Shown here piece after piece: positions 27,798 to 38,112 of a DNA stretch of 64,000 nt (position 1 is the first letter of the stretch; each line of letters begins with the position of its first letter). The stretch is from positions 1 through 64,000 of the forward strand of contig OY253659.1 of NCBI GenBank assembly GCA_958009055.1, written 5' to 3'. The translations under genes and the position numbers were made by a program. This DNA is from Choricystis sp. odSpoLacu1. Its lineage: Eukaryota > Chlorophyta > Trebouxiophyceae. The notes below the pieces were generated by a model that searched no databases, was not told the origin of the DNA, and worked only from the letters and a program-made list of their open reading frames with translations.

Positions 27798-30626
27798 TTA
27801 AAACAAATGACAATTGTTTAGCAGCATTTCCACGTAGCCATCATCGCCCACCGTTGGTCGGCCACGTCCCGCGTCCAACCCGTCCAAACACCGGTACGCA
27901 TCAACCGCGTCTTTGTACTGCATACGTACGGGCGTGATTTTGGTCGAGATTGCACGCTTCATTGCGGCAGCTAGGTCGGATGCGTTGCCCCTCTGAAAGA
28001 TGTAGGCGTTGGTGGGGTTGAAAAAATCTGCAAACGCGTCAAAGTCACTTATGACAAGCGGCAGACCGGCGGCATACAGCTCATGCGCTACAATGTTGAA
28101 CGATTCAAACGCAGACGCAACAATGGATGCACTGTACATGGGCAGCAGAGTGTTAAGTTCATGACGGCCGGCCCGAGGACAGATGAAAATGCGGTTCCGT
28201 AGGCGAGATGGAATGCTGGCTAGCACCTCATCCAGTGGGTCGGCCTGTGTTTCGACGTTGCGGAAAGATGAACCGACAAACGTCACTGTGGCGCTGCGCC
28301 CAGCTTCTGAGTCAAGAAACTGCACAGCCGCTCTCGCAACAAGAGCCGAGTTCTTAATCTTCTGGATCTTGCCCAGCACCAAGTAGTTGAATTTGCGTGA
28401 ATCGGGCTTGCAATGCAAATCCACGAGTTGCGAACGGGACGGACGAGGCGAAATGGAAGTTAAGATAGAATGAACGGGGGGCGTGCCCACGACACTCCTC
28501 CGTGGCAAGTCGCCGAGGGATGCTTCATACAGTTTGCGCATGGAGGCAGAGGGATAAATGACGGCGTCCGCGGCCGCCATGGCAAACCGCTCCATCATGT
28601 ACATGCGAAGACGTGCGGGGGTGGGGTCGACGCCTTCCGCCGCATCGATCATCTCCAGAGAACCGTGCACCCTGACGTAGACAGCCACCCGGTCGGGCAG
28701 CGAACTGGTGCCTTGCATCTTGCGTGCCATCAATGCAGCAGCCGGACCCGCGTACTCAAAAAACTCGACCGCCGCCACGTCATATTTTTTGGCGGCCGCT
28801 TCCACAGCATCTGCCCAGAGAATAGACTTGGCAACAAACTCGTCGCCCTTGGTGACATCATAGCTGACGCCGAGGTCGTAAACAGACACAACCCTCAGAC
28901 GAGTAGCCAAATCGGCGTTTTGGGACGCCAGGTCGGCAGCCCACTGCCGACACTCGGGCGGCGGCATGTCAGCAAGCACAATGACGTTGAGACCTGACGC
29001 GGCCAACTGCTTTGCAAGGGCGCTGATTAAAACGCCTGCACCGCCTGGGTTGACGCCGTCCAGCTCGTACGTTGCCAGCACAATGCTGCCGTTGGTGGCG
29101 GCCGAGCGCGCGGCATCACCGTGCAATGCTGTGCGCCGACAGTGTGCTAACTGTGAAATGTTGGCGGCGGCAACATGGTGCTTACTTTGCGTTCGGTCAG
29201 CAGCGGCTTCACTGTCGGGCACAAGCTGGGCCAGCGGATTGATGGTGGTTTGGGCTGTGCGGCATATGCGTTGAAATCTTGACGGCAGGTTGACAGCCTT
29301 TTCCTGTAAAAATGCTTCCCACGATGAGCATGCTTTCTCGTTGTAAAAGTTGATGTATGATTTGACGATGTCTTTGAACTCGGCCTGCACATGCACGTCG
29401 ATCGTGGACTTGATGCACGCTTGAATGGCATCCGCCGAGTCGGGACGGTTGCACACCAGCTGCTTTTCCAGCCTAGCGTCGTACGAGTAAATGGTGGACG
29501 TGTCACTGATGATGCAAGGTACGCCGGCGGCAATCGATTCCAGAGCCACCATGGGTTGGCACTCGTGGAGTGAGGCGTACACGTTGACATCCATTTGGGC
29601 CAGCAGTCTTCGAAATGCGGAGTGGTCCATCTCGTCATGGCGCACGACGCTGGCTTTACATAGCCGAAGGTATGACGGCTCGTGCTCGAGCTTAAGTATG
29701 TGCACGACGACGTTGGGCAGAGTGCAAGCGGCGACCACCTGAGTCATCAAATTTTTGCCGAGCGAACCTCGTCCCAGGATGCCGATGTGCAACCGCCCGT
29801 CGAAACTGCGAAACTTGGGCGCAGTCCACGCACTGTCTTTATCCACCAGGTTGTTGAGGGCGAACGCGTTGATACCCATACTTTTAACGACGTTGATCAT
29901 TTCAATTTTCAACAAGCCCAAACGACTGACGTGGCCCTTAGTCAACGCACTCAGTGCTGACCCAAATGCATTGGACTCGGCGCCGGAATAAGAATACCCA
30001 ATGTGTTGGGCAAAGCTGCCGTGATAAGTGAGATAAACCAGTCGGCCATCAGCATGCAACAACGCCGCCAAGTCAGCGGCTCCTGGAGGCACGCCGCTTA
30101 TCAGCACTTTGTTGATGTTGACGTGGCGCAGGGCGGCCAAAAATATAGCGTTCCATGTCGCATCGCTGTCGTTTTCCCGCAGAACAAGAGGGAATCCTAG
30201 CGCTTCGGTCGCTGCCTTGACGCCGGGCCAATTTGCATGGCACACGGCCACAATGCGCACCGATTCCTCAGGCGAATGCATGGACCATCCTTGCATGGCC
30301 AAGCGTTTTTGATACAGATGGTACATTGCTTGTGGTACAGGTCGGTGCGGTTTACGTGGGTCTGTCACACGAGATCTGTCAGAAGCGCTTATTTTCTGTG
30401 TGTCCGCTTGATTCCAGTCGCTGGGGACTGTTCTGTCATCAACTTGATGCAAACGCATCAAGTTTCTTACTTGTTCCCCATATTGAAGGGGATGAACACG
30501 ATCTCTCGTCGATTGACGATTGCGAAAGCGTTGATGGCGCGAGCTGATAACAGGGACGATCAAAACGGTGGCGATAACGTTGAAGAACAAACTATAATAG
30601 AGAAGGCGGTATCGCGTGTTATCCAT
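27798..30626 (-). CDS. Tandem GT4-GT4 glycosyltransferase
   Basis: 942 residues from the ATG at 30624-30626, with a signal anchor (about 7-28). Residues about 70-430 contain a first GT-B domain of GT4 type: IGILGRGSLGKNLM, then DVNVYASLHECQPMVALES followed by AGVPCIISD (the E-x7-E region of the donor site). Residues about 490-930 form a second, complete one: NPGGAGVLISALAKQLAASG at the start of the N-lobe, NYLVLGKIQKIKN at the C-lobe and SIVASAFESFNIVAHELYAAGLPLVISD at the donor site. Both halves keep their acidic residues, so two activities are possible. No intron seen. An internal 10-bp inverted repeat lies near 30438-30461. Donors unknown. Confidence 0.82.
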   Translation of the reverse strand: MDNTRYRLLYYSLFFNVIATVLIVPVISSRHQRFRNRQSTRDRVHPLQYGEQVRNLMRLHQVDDRTVPSDWNQADTQKISASDRSRVTDPRKPHRPVPQAMYHLYQKRLAMQGWSMHSPEESVRIVAVCHANWPGVKAATEALGFPLVLRENDSDATWNAIFLAALRHVNINKVLISGVPPGAADLAALLHADGRLVYLTYHGSFAQHIGYSYSGAESNAFGSALSALTKGHVSRLGLLKIEMINVVKSMGINAFALNNLVDKDSAWTAPKFRSFDGRLHIGILGRGSLGKNLMTQVVAACTLPNVVVHILKLEHEPSYLRLCKASVVRHDEMDHSAFRRLLAQMDVNVYASLHECQPMVALESIAAGVPCIISDTSTIYSYDARLEKQLVCNRPDSADAIQACIKSTIDVHVQAEFKDIVKSYINFYNEKACSSWEAFLQEKAVNLPSRFQRICRTAQTTINPLAQLVPDSEAAADRTQSKHHVAAANISQLAHCRRTALHGDAARSAATNGSIVLATYELDGVNPGGAGVLISALAKQLAASGLNVIVLADMPPPECRQWAADLASQNADLATRLRVVSVYDLGVSYDVTKGDEFVAKSILWADAVEAAAKKYDVAAVEFFEYAGPAAALMARKMQGTSSLPDRVAVYVRVHGSLEMIDAAEGVDPTPARLRMYMMERFAMAAADAVIYPSASMRKLYEASLGDLPRRSVVGTPPVHSILTSISPRPSRSQLVDLHCKPDSRKFNYLVLGKIQKIKNSALVARAAVQFLDSEAGRSATVTFVGSSFRNVETQADPLDEVLASIPSRLRNRIFICPRAGRHELNTLLPMYSASIVASAFESFNIVAHELYAAGLPLVISDFDAFADFFNPTNAYIFQRGNASDLAAAMKRAISTKITPVRMQYKDAVDAYRCLDGLDAGRGRPTVGDDGYVEMLLNNCHLF

Positions 30627-30828
30627 TGCTGCAACAGAAGCTTTTGTTCAGCGACGCGGCGCTGGACAGAAAGTGTGGCTGAACAGAAAAAAATGCACAA
30701 TGTGTCAGACTTTTTTGATTCAAAAAAGTGAAACGTGTATGTAAATGTATCGACCTGTCATTGCAACTTTGTCGTAAACTCCATCATCACATCTTGTTGA
30801 TGTTCGTTTTCTTCTTGTGCATTGTATT

Positions 30829-31131
30829 TCAGGGCGGCACTTTGGAGTAGTTTAGCATTTCAAAATCTTGGCGGTACCACGCCTTGATTGCTTCGACACA
30901 GTCCGGAAACTCGTTCAACAGCGCACTGTCAGAGCATCTTGACATGTTTTGTCGGTTGATGATAGTAGCCGCTGATGCAAATTTTGGCAAAGGAGGGTAT
31001 GTTTGCACCGTTTGCTGTATCTTCTTCTCTCGATGACGTGATGTCAAGCGGGCTTGGACGGTCGAATAACGCAAGCATATAACACATGCAACAATCAAGT
31101 TTAGCATATATGCCGTGCCAGTCAGTTTCAT
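30829..31131 (-). pseudogene. Short secretory remnant, possibly of a sulfotransferase
   Basis: 100 residues from the ATG at 31129-31131: a signal peptide (GTAYMLNLIVACVICLRYS), a basic linker, then a short C-terminal block ending CVEAIKAWYRQDFEMLNYSKV. That ending resembles the C-terminus of many carbohydrate sulfotransferases (a Trp-Tyr-x-x-Asp-Phe-x-x-x-x-Tyr pattern), but no PAPS-binding motif lies between it and the signal peptide. The simplest reading is an internally deleted sulfotransferase gene. It could instead be a small secreted protein of its own. It sits between two GT4 genes. Confidence 0.4.
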
Positions 31132-31261
31132 GCTGTAAAATTTGCGCTTGGTTTCCAAAAAGTCACAAAATCATGCTCCTTTTTTTCTTGGTGCTGGATT
31201 TGAGGGCTTGAAATTACTTTTTACGCAGTGTCTTTTTTTGCTCGCAAAGCTGAAAACATAT

Positions 31262-32539
31262 TTAAGGATACAGAGTTCGATAGTATGGCAATAATTGCAA
31301 TTCGTCTGAACACCATATTTTTTTGGTCGTGCATGTGCTTTTTGCAAGCAGTAACGCATTCTTCAGAGCTTGCACCACGTCCACGGATTTGGTAACTTGA
31401 AAAAATCGTCGCCCTCGCCCCTGCAACCTTTCCACAAATGCACCGTGCCCCGTGTACACAATGGGCAGCCCACTGTTGACGCAGTGCGTCAGGGTGTAGC
31501 TGTAGGTTTCGGGCACGGTTGATAAAAGGAGGACAACGTGGACGCGGTTGTCGTGCAAATCTTTCACAAGACCGTCGGTAGCAGTCTGGCTTTCGCGCCC
31601 TGCCCAAAACAGAGGCGCATCGTCGCCCAGGGCGTCATCCAGTCCAAAATCGTGGGCCGGGTCGACATAACCGAACACTTTGAAGCGCAGGCCGGAGCAT
31701 GGTCCACGCCCGCCAGTCAGCTTGCCCGCTTCACGCATCAGCGACACAAACGTGCGCGCACCTTTGACCTCCAAAAAGTCGCCCACAAACGCCACCGTGC
31801 ACACGCCGTTGATGATGGGGGGCCAGGCCTCGGTTTGATAGTGGATGGGGAAGTCGGGGTTGGGCACGATGGCGGATGGAATGCTCAGCATGGTGCGCCA
31901 CCCCAGCACGCGAGCATAGTTGGCGTGCACGCTACGCGTTGGAAAAATGACGGTGTCGCACGCGGTCATCAGGCGGGCCGCGGTGTGCAGTGCATGTGAC
32001 GACAACACGCGCCGCTGCAGCTCGCGCTGCGTCGGGTTGGGCTTGTGCGGGCTCACCCACTGGTAGTCGTGCATCGTCATGAGCACGCGTACACCCGCTT
32101 TTTGGGCGGCGGTGACGAGGCTGGTGGCATCCCAGCTGGTGCCGTTGACGATGCACGAGTGCAGGTGCAGCGTGGTGCGCGGTGTGGCAGCACCTGCCAC
32201 CGCTTCAACCACGGATGTCGCGTTGCTGCAGTCTGTGAGGACGTGGTCGAGTTGCGGAAACAGGGACACAAGGTCACGCGCTGCACGCTCGGTGCCGCCA
32301 CCACGGTGCGTGACGTGGACGATGGTGGGTGGTCGAGTGGGTGGTGGTTTGGTGACGGCATGGCTTGACGATGAAACCACATCACTTACAATGACTGTGG
32401 CTCGGGCCTGCGGTGCGACTGCATGGTGTCGCCTGGCGGACGCAAGCGTTGCTTGGTGGGCCAGGCGGCAGCTTGTCCACACGATTGAGACCAGCACGAG
32501 CAAGCACACTGCTTGGTGTAGCCCGGACGTGAACCGCAT
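31262..32539 (-). CDS. GT4-family glycosyltransferase
   Basis: 425 residues from the ATG at 32537-32539 with a signal anchor (LHQAVCLLVLVSIVWTS). The N-lobe has TIVHVTHRGGGTERAARDLV, where GGGTERA is the donor/acceptor glycine loop of GT4 enzymes, and VRVLMTMHDYQWV. The C-lobe has CTVAFVGDFLEVKGARTFVSL, and TVPETYSYTLTHCVNSGLPIVYT carries the E-x7-E-like region, here partly replaced (PETYSYTLTHC). That replacement of the second Glu is a departure from classical GT4. Overall a complete retaining GT-B enzyme of unknown donor. Confidence 0.78.
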   Translation of the reverse strand: MRFTSGLHQAVCLLVLVSIVWTSCRLAHQATLASARRHHAVAPQARATVIVSDVVSSSSHAVTKPPPTRPPTIVHVTHRGGGTERAARDLVSLFPQLDHVLTDCSNATSVVEAVAGAATPRTTLHLHSCIVNGTSWDATSLVTAAQKAGVRVLMTMHDYQWVSPHKPNPTQRELQRRVLSSHALHTAARLMTACDTVIFPTRSVHANYARVLGWRTMLSIPSAIVPNPDFPIHYQTEAWPPIINGVCTVAFVGDFLEVKGARTFVSLMREAGKLTGGRGPCSGLRFKVFGYVDPAHDFGLDDALGDDAPLFWAGRESQTATDGLVKDLHDNRVHVVLLLSTVPETYSYTLTHCVNSGLPIVYTGHGAFVERLQGRGRRFFQVTKSVDVVQALKNALLLAKSTCTTKKIWCSDELQLLPYYRTLYP

Positions 32540-32675
32540 GCTGCTGACTGAAAGCGAGTCAATACGCGCCGAGAGTCGCCATCATTGTTGCTGTTTGCAA
32601 ACAGCAAGACTTTGTGGACCAAAATCTTTCAAAAGAGGGAAAAAACAGACGTTTCATAAAAAAAGACGCAACGCC

Positions 32676-32695
32676 CTCTCTCTCTCTCTCTCTCT
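32676..32695. repeat. (CT)10 microsatellite overlapping a stop codon
   Basis: Ten CT units run up to and into the TAG stop (32694-32696) of the minus-strand WbsX-like gene, so slippage here would change its 3' end. Confidence 0.9.
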
Positions 32696-34733
32696 ACCTC
32701 TCTGCAACACACGCGTCCTGCGACGCCACAAATTTGCCATAGTCCACCCGACTTGCGTTCCATGGTTGCGTGGACAGGTAGTAGCACCCCGGCCTGCGCG
32801 CATGGTCGTGCCAGAACCCGCCCACCAGAGCACAGCTGGGCCTGCTGTTTTCACGGTAGAAAGCGCACGCTGTGGGTGGATGGTAGGCAACACGGTAGCC
32901 TTGTTTTGTGAGTGTGTCGGTGGTGGTGAAAGTGGCCAAAACAGCGCTGCGCAAGCCATCGGGCTGCATGCGAAACACGCGGCCACCAAGGTGGGCCTCG
33001 CTGGCGCCTGCCGGTGCGCACCCCGTCAGCGGAGCACAGTGTGATGTTTCGGACTGACTATAGGCATGCTGCCGCATCCATACAACGTCAGCGTGCGCGG
33101 GTAGATGATTGAGAGCGTCGGGCGCATACCAGTCGCCCCCCCGTGGGACGAGCGCCCACGTGTGTTTTGAACAGTGGTGCCCAACAGCGGCTCGCACCAC
33201 GTCCATCGCATCCTCGCCACTGTGCGTCACATCGGTCATGGCTTTGATGGCAGACAGGCGGATGCGGCCGCCACTGGCGGTGGCGTATTGTTTGACGGCG
33301 GCTGCCATTGACGGCGCACCGTACGAGTTGATGACGTACGCATCCCACGCAGTGTGCTGCAGCCCCAGCAGACTGTGCAGCAGTTGGTGCAGATTAAACA
33401 TGCCAGTCTGTTGCCGCTGGTGAGCGCGCACAATGATGCAGATACGGGGTGAGGAAGCAGGGCTTTTCTTAATGCCCGCCGGCTCCACGGGCACAGACGC
33501 CACGTAGCCATCATCCAGCAGCCGTGCCACGCGCCCACGAGCTTCGTCATACACCGCATCCCGCACAGCCTCCAACCAGCGCACCCCCCACACGTCGCTG
33601 GGTTCCAGCACAGCGCCTTCCCCCCACTCGTTCCATGCGTTGATGAGGACGGCGCCACCTGGCTGTGTGCGCGCCAGGTTTTGCCGCAGCCAAAAGTAAA
33701 ACGTCCTGGGGTGAGACAGGACCACGGTAGCTGCAGTTGGTGTGCTAGCGTGGCGTGGCGCGTTGTCAAAGGCAGCTCCGATGCCGTAGATGTGGTGCGG
33801 CGACGCGCGTGGTGTCGACAACACTTGATTCATGGCCCACCCACTGGCCTCCATGTAGTTTGGAAAGTGTTCCGCGGTGCCTGTCATGCCAGGCTGCACA
33901 ACGTGGGCGCCGTCTGACCACGCTTTGCCCAGCGTCTGCACAAAGTGGATGCCGGGCAGACCGTGCGCCTGTGCGGCACGTTGCCACGCAGTCGTCATGC
34001 GTTCCACGTCGGGAACAGAGTCGGCACGATACACAAACAAAACTGGTTTGCCGTCCAAGCGCCAGTAGTTGGCGTGCGTGAAGAAGGGGACCAACCAGTC
34101 GACGTGCGCGTGCCACGTGCGCTCATCATATGTCTGTGCAATCAGCACGTCGCTGCCGTCGCCACCATCCCACTTGCGCGTCCAGGGCTCGTTGGCCCAG
34201 CTCAAGCAGAATGTTGCATTTGGAAACCCGTCGCGCAGCATGAGTTGCAGAGGGGTGTCCATGACGGGCGCACCGTCAAACCAGTAGTGGTACATGACAA
34301 ACCCGGTGACGCCGTAGGCGGACGCCAAGTCGCTCTGCGTGCGCCGAGCGTCAACGTGCGTCAAATCATAGTAGCCGGCATCCGTGGCTGGCCGCACCAC
34401 GGGTTGACCATGCACGTTGTGCGATGTGCGACGCACGTTTGTAAAGTCGGTGAAGCCACGGCCCCACAGCCTATTGTTCTCTTCAAACTCGTGGAACTGA
34501 GGGAAGTAGGTGGCCAGCACAGACTTGGGGCGTGTGACAGTGTGCTGTATCTTAAGGCGGCGGTGGTGGTGTGGGTGCCGCCGTGGCCCAGAGCGCGTCA
34601 CAACAGCAAGAAATGCGGCACACACAAGCAGGCACACCGTTAATATAGTGACGCGTGCGGCAACACGACGTGATAAGCGCTTGACCGTGTTCCAACGGTT
34701 GGCTGAGCCAGCCGTGTGCCCACGTCGAGACAT
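32694..34733 (-). CDS. WbsX-like (glycosyltransferase WbsX / GH99-like) type II membrane protein
   Basis: 679 residues from the ATG at 34731-34733; upstream in-frame sequence lacks an ATG and reads as low-complexity. A TM segment (VTILTVCLLVCAAFLAVVT, about 30-48) anchors it. The WbsX domain (about 75-420) shows VLATYFPQFHEFEENNRLWG, GFTDFTNVRR, GFVMYHYWFDG, FCLSWANEPWTRKWDG and WRLDGKPVLFVY. This domain is common in bacterial O-antigen clusters and is thought to act in polysaccharide assembly, with a TIM-barrel fold related to GH99. A second domain (about 440-670) begins ICIIVRAHQRQQTGMFNLHQ and looks like a distant GT-A domain. The two-domain layout is complete; activity is not established. 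Confidence 0.78.
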   Translation of the reverse strand: MSRRGHTAGSANRWNTVKRLSRRVAARVTILTVCLLVCAAFLAVVTRSGPRRHPHHHRRLKIQHTVTRPKSVLATYFPQFHEFEENNRLWGRGFTDFTNVRRTSHNVHGQPVVRPATDAGYYDLTHVDARRTQSDLASAYGVTGFVMYHYWFDGAPVMDTPLQLMLRDGFPNATFCLSWANEPWTRKWDGGDGSDVLIAQTYDERTWHAHVDWLVPFFTHANYWRLDGKPVLFVYRADSVPDVERMTTAWQRAAQAHGLPGIHFVQTLGKAWSDGAHVVQPGMTGTAEHFPNYMEASGWAMNQVLSTPRASPHHIYGIGAAFDNAPRHASTPTAATVVLSHPRTFYFWLRQNLARTQPGGAVLINAWNEWGEGAVLEPSDVWGVRWLEAVRDAVYDEARGRVARLLDDGYVASVPVEPAGIKKSPASSPRICIIVRAHQRQQTGMFNLHQLLHSLLGLQHTAWDAYVINSYGAPSMAAAVKQYATASGGRIRLSAIKAMTDVTHSGEDAMDVVRAAVGHHCSKHTWALVPRGGDWYAPDALNHLPAHADVVWMRQHAYSQSETSHCAPLTGCAPAGASEAHLGGRVFRMQPDGLRSAVLATFTTTDTLTKQGYRVAYHPPTACAFYRENSRPSCALVGGFWHDHARRPGCYYLSTQPWNASRVDYGKFVASQDACVAER

Positions 34734-35070
34734 GCCGTGAGCGGTTGTCTGTGCTGTCAAACAAGGCGCACAGGTTTCGGCTGGCTGGAAGGCAGCATGG
34801 TGCTTGCTGCGTTGCTGTGTAAGGCGTTGAAACGCGCAGAGTGGGGGCGTGTGCTTTTGACTTTCTGGAAACTTTTTTGTTTTTTTTGCCCGGCTCTGAC
34901 CAGAGACTAACGCGCTCACACACACCTACTTTCCAGTATGCACCAGTGTCAACACGCTTCACAAACATCCCGAACGCATTGCTTGGACGTGTCATTAACT
35001 ATTAACACGCCACACATGTGACAGCGTTCCCGCTTCGAGAACGCCCCAGTCGACGCCGTCTGCTGCTGGC
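34734..35070. other. Divergent intergenic region
   Basis: 337 bp between start codons of the WbsX-like and DUF5672 genes. No gene or repeat recognised; presumed to hold both promoters. Confidence 0.4.
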
Positions 35071-36075
35071 ATGGCGTCCCGCCTTTCCATGCACTCAAAG
35101 CGTGGCTCTGCACACAGGTGCGCCAGTCTCTGCATGCTGGCAGTCGTAGCCACCATTGTGGCCATGAAGGTTGTTGGTGGCTTGCGTCAGCTTTCAACAA
35201 CGCACCTGCCTCACTCCACCTTTCGCGCGGTCACCGTGCTGCACGCACCCTGCAACACGCTGAGTTTTACATTGGCCAACTTTGTGGGCAACTTGGGGAG
35301 TGACTGGCCGATTGCTGTGTTTCACAATGATGCGTTGACCGAGTTTGTCTCCAACACCAAGCTGATTGACCGCTTGGTGCATGATGCGCGCCTGCACACC
35401 GTGTCACTCGAACGCCACGGCTTCAACACTCTAACCTCGTTCAGCACGGATGGCTACTCAAAGCTGCTGACATCGCCTGCTTTTTGGCATTTCCTCAACG
35501 CCGACCACGTCCTCATCTTCCAAACCGACAGCGTGCTGTGCTCGCTGTCTCCCTGGAGTGTGCACGATTTTCTGAAGTACGACTATGTAGGAGCACCGTG
35601 GCTAGTGTCGTATGAAGGCGTGACCATTGGCAATGGTGGCCTGTCGTTGCGCAAAGTCAGCACCATGCTGACAATTACACGCACGTTTGCCTACAACGAC
35701 AGCGAGCATGAGGATTTGTACTTTTCGCGGGCACTGAAACAGATGCAGGATGCTGGCCGCCAGGTTGCCCTGCCGTCCGTTGCAGTCGCATCCAACTTTG
35801 CATACGAAACAGGGTTGCCCCCCCTGCTGACATCATTTGGCGTGCACAAACTGGACACAGTTGCGTGGCGCCAGTTGACGCCTGTGTGGCGCAATCAGAC
35901 GGGGGATATTAGGTCCACTACTTTCGCCAAGCCTGTGTCCATGTATGCCCAAGCTGTGGCGGCAACATGTCCTGAAGTCATTGCCGGCGTGATGAAGAGT
36001 TGCCGCGTGCAGACACATGGTGAGAAGGATGTGGCTGGCGTGTTTATGGCAGCGCCAGTGGTGGGTTCACAGTGA
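35071..36075 (+). CDS. DUF5672-family glycosyltransferase-like protein (copy 1)
   Basis: 334 residues from the ATG at 35071, with a signal anchor (about 13-32). The core is FRAVTVLHAPCNTLSFTLANF, WPIAVFHNDALTEFV, SPAFWHFLNADHVLIFQTDS with Gln-Thr-Asp as the putative metal site, and YDYVGAPWLVSYEGV followed by IGNGGLSLRKVSTM. These elements define DUF5672, a GT-A-like family frequent in algae and fungi whose chemistry is not settled. TGTAA lies 20 bases past the stop. It is a close paralogue of the gene at 38819-39736 in the same orientation; the two secreted-protein genes lie between them. Confidence 0.82.
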   Translation: MASRLSMHSKRGSAHRCASLCMLAVVATIVAMKVVGGLRQLSTTHLPHSTFRAVTVLHAPCNTLSFTLANFVGNLGSDWPIAVFHNDALTEFVSNTKLIDRLVHDARLHTVSLERHGFNTLTSFSTDGYSKLLTSPAFWHFLNADHVLIFQTDSVLCSLSPWSVHDFLKYDYVGAPWLVSYEGVTIGNGGLSLRKVSTMLTITRTFAYNDSEHEDLYFSRALKQMQDAGRQVALPSVAVASNFAYETGLPPLLTSFGVHKLDTVAWRQLTPVWRNQTGDIRSTTFAKPVSMYAQAVAATCPEVIAGVMKSCRVQTHGEKDVAGVFMAAPVVGSQ

Positions 36076-36468
36076 AGGGTTCAGGCACTAGATCGTGTAA
36101 ACAAACTTGCTGCTGGTTTTTGAGCGAAGACAACGTGACCACGTCAAAAGCTTGGGTGGCGGCATCATTACATACAAGTTTCATTTACGTTGTTGCGTGC
36201 CTTGCTCACCTGACGCCCTTATCCTGCCGATGCTTTATGTACACAGTGTGGTATGAACAAATGATTTTTTGAGTGTCGGCAGGGATTCGCATGTGCTGGC
36301 CGTGTCTGCAAGGAAATGAGATGGAAGGCAGGAAAAAACACATTCATGTTTCCATCCTCGGCTGTCCGTCAAGTGTGTGCTCTAGCGGTGCATGCGGGCG
36401 GCGGCGGTAGAGGGGGGGAAAGGGTTTTATCAAACAAGAGGCACCGCCCGGCCACTGTGCTGCATCGC
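36076..36468. other. Convergent intergenic spacer
   Basis: 393 bp between converging stop codons. It contains a TGTAA at 36096 and a G-rich run near 36410; no gene recognised. Confidence 0.5.
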
Positions 36469-37859
36469 TCAGCCCGACGTCGAGTTGGTGCCGTTGCCGA
36501 ACGGCGTGACCACGGGCGGCGTGGGGAATGAGTTGGCGGTGGCGATGGAGTCCAGCGTGCCAGCCGACAGCGAGCCCGCCGGCACGGAGAAGGACGACGC
36601 CTGCACGACGCCGGTCGGGTCAACGGCGGGCGACACGGCGCCGCCGCCCGTCGTGATGGCAGCCACTTCAGCGGCAGACGTGACGATGGGGTTGACGAGC
36701 TCGGGGTTGACGGCCAGTTTGGACACCTGGGACAGGCGGCGGCGGCCCAGCGCGGCGGGCGTCAGCGGCTGGCAGCCGACTGAAGAGGGTAGAGGGAAAG
36801 GGGGGGGCGTGTTGGTCAGTGGCTTGTGCAACTCATTTTGCTTCTCTCTCCTCTCTCCCTCTCCCCAAAACTCACTCGGCAGCTTGGACACGACGTAGCC
36901 CTTGGGGAACAGAGAGATGGCCTCCCCGCCCGCGTAGCCGCACGTGTACACGGTGGCCTTGGACTCCAGGGTGTCCTGCACGAAGAAGTTGAGGCGGCCG
37001 ACCAGGGGCAGCTGCTTGTCGATGGCCATCTCGATGCGGGTCACAAACTTGCCGGCGGTGGGGATGGTGACGGGGGTGCCGCCCGCCGTGCAGGAGCCCA
37101 GGGCGCCCTGCACCACGTTGAGCACGGTGCCGGCGACGGGGTCGACATAGCACACAATGTTGTTGGTGGCAGCGGAGGGGGAGGACGACGCGGCAGCGGT
37201 GGAGAAGGCGGAGCCTGCGTGAGGAGGGAGAGAGAGAGCGCGGTCAAACATCAGGTAACGTCCTTTTGGGCGTGGGGGAAAAATGAGGCAAAAAAAAAAC
37301 TCACCCTGCTTCAGGCTGGCCTCGAAACGAAGGCGGCCACGGGTGTAGTCCACGAGGCCAGACAGCGTGGTCGCGTTCTTGAAGTCGGGTTTGGTGCGGT
37401 TGCCGACCAGGTACGACTCAACCATGTCCACGGCAGCGGCTTTGCCAGCGATGGCGGACTGCACACCGCTAATCAGGGGCGACTGCGAGGGCGACCCCTT
37501 GGCAGCCAGGGTGGCGTTGATTTTGGAGGCGAGCTGGGGAGAAGGAGAGAGGAACCAAAAGGGTGAGGGGGGAGGGGGTGAGAGTCTGAACATATGCACC
37601 ACAAACTGTCACCGGCATCTTTCGAACAACAGTGATTAGGGTAGACGCGTGTACCGCAAAGCAGCCGCACTACAGCCAAAGGCTCGCGTTCACGCGACGG
37701 TTTCGCGAACCGTTGCATGGCAAAAATCAACCGAGGCAAAAAACAAAGCCACCCCACACTCACCAACGTCGAGTTCAGCCACGACGCGGACGCGGGCGAC
37801 AGGCACAGAGAAAGCGCGACAACGGCGAAAGCCGCGGTCGCAAGGGAGGAGGGCGCCAT
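36469..37859 (-). CDS. Secreted protein of unknown function (four exons)
   Basis: Exons 37764-37859, 37305-37533, 36876-37214 and 36469-36779, with GT-AG introns of 230, 90 and 96 bp. Joined, they give 324 residues in one frame. A signal peptide (LATAAFAVVALSLCLSPASA) is followed by a region rich in Ala, Ser and Thr with several NxS/T sequons, and paired cysteines in NNIVCYVDP, LGSCTAGG, YTCGYAGG and IGCQPL. The C-terminal 90 residues are Pro/Thr/Ser-rich and end NGTNSTSG. Strongly GC-biased third positions suggest high expression. I recognise no domain. A wall, matrix or capsule protein that serves as a glycan acceptor is one possibility, inferred only from secretion and context. Confidence 0.65.
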
Positions 37860-38112
37860 TGCGGTAGGGAGGGGGGGGGGGTTAAGGACGGAAAAAAAAG
37901 GCAGAGTTGTGTAACGTGCAAAAGAGACGTAAGCGTTTCACTGCGACTTGTGCCACGGCAAATGTCGGCTTTTGCCGGTGCAAAAAGACGTGGAATCCTC
38001 CCGTTGGCAAGCGTGCTGTGTGCTTTCTGTGCTTTCTGTGCTGCAGACCGTTACGCACTCTCTGCCTCCGACACAACAAACCAACGTCACGCACCAGCAC
38101 ATTCAACACATC

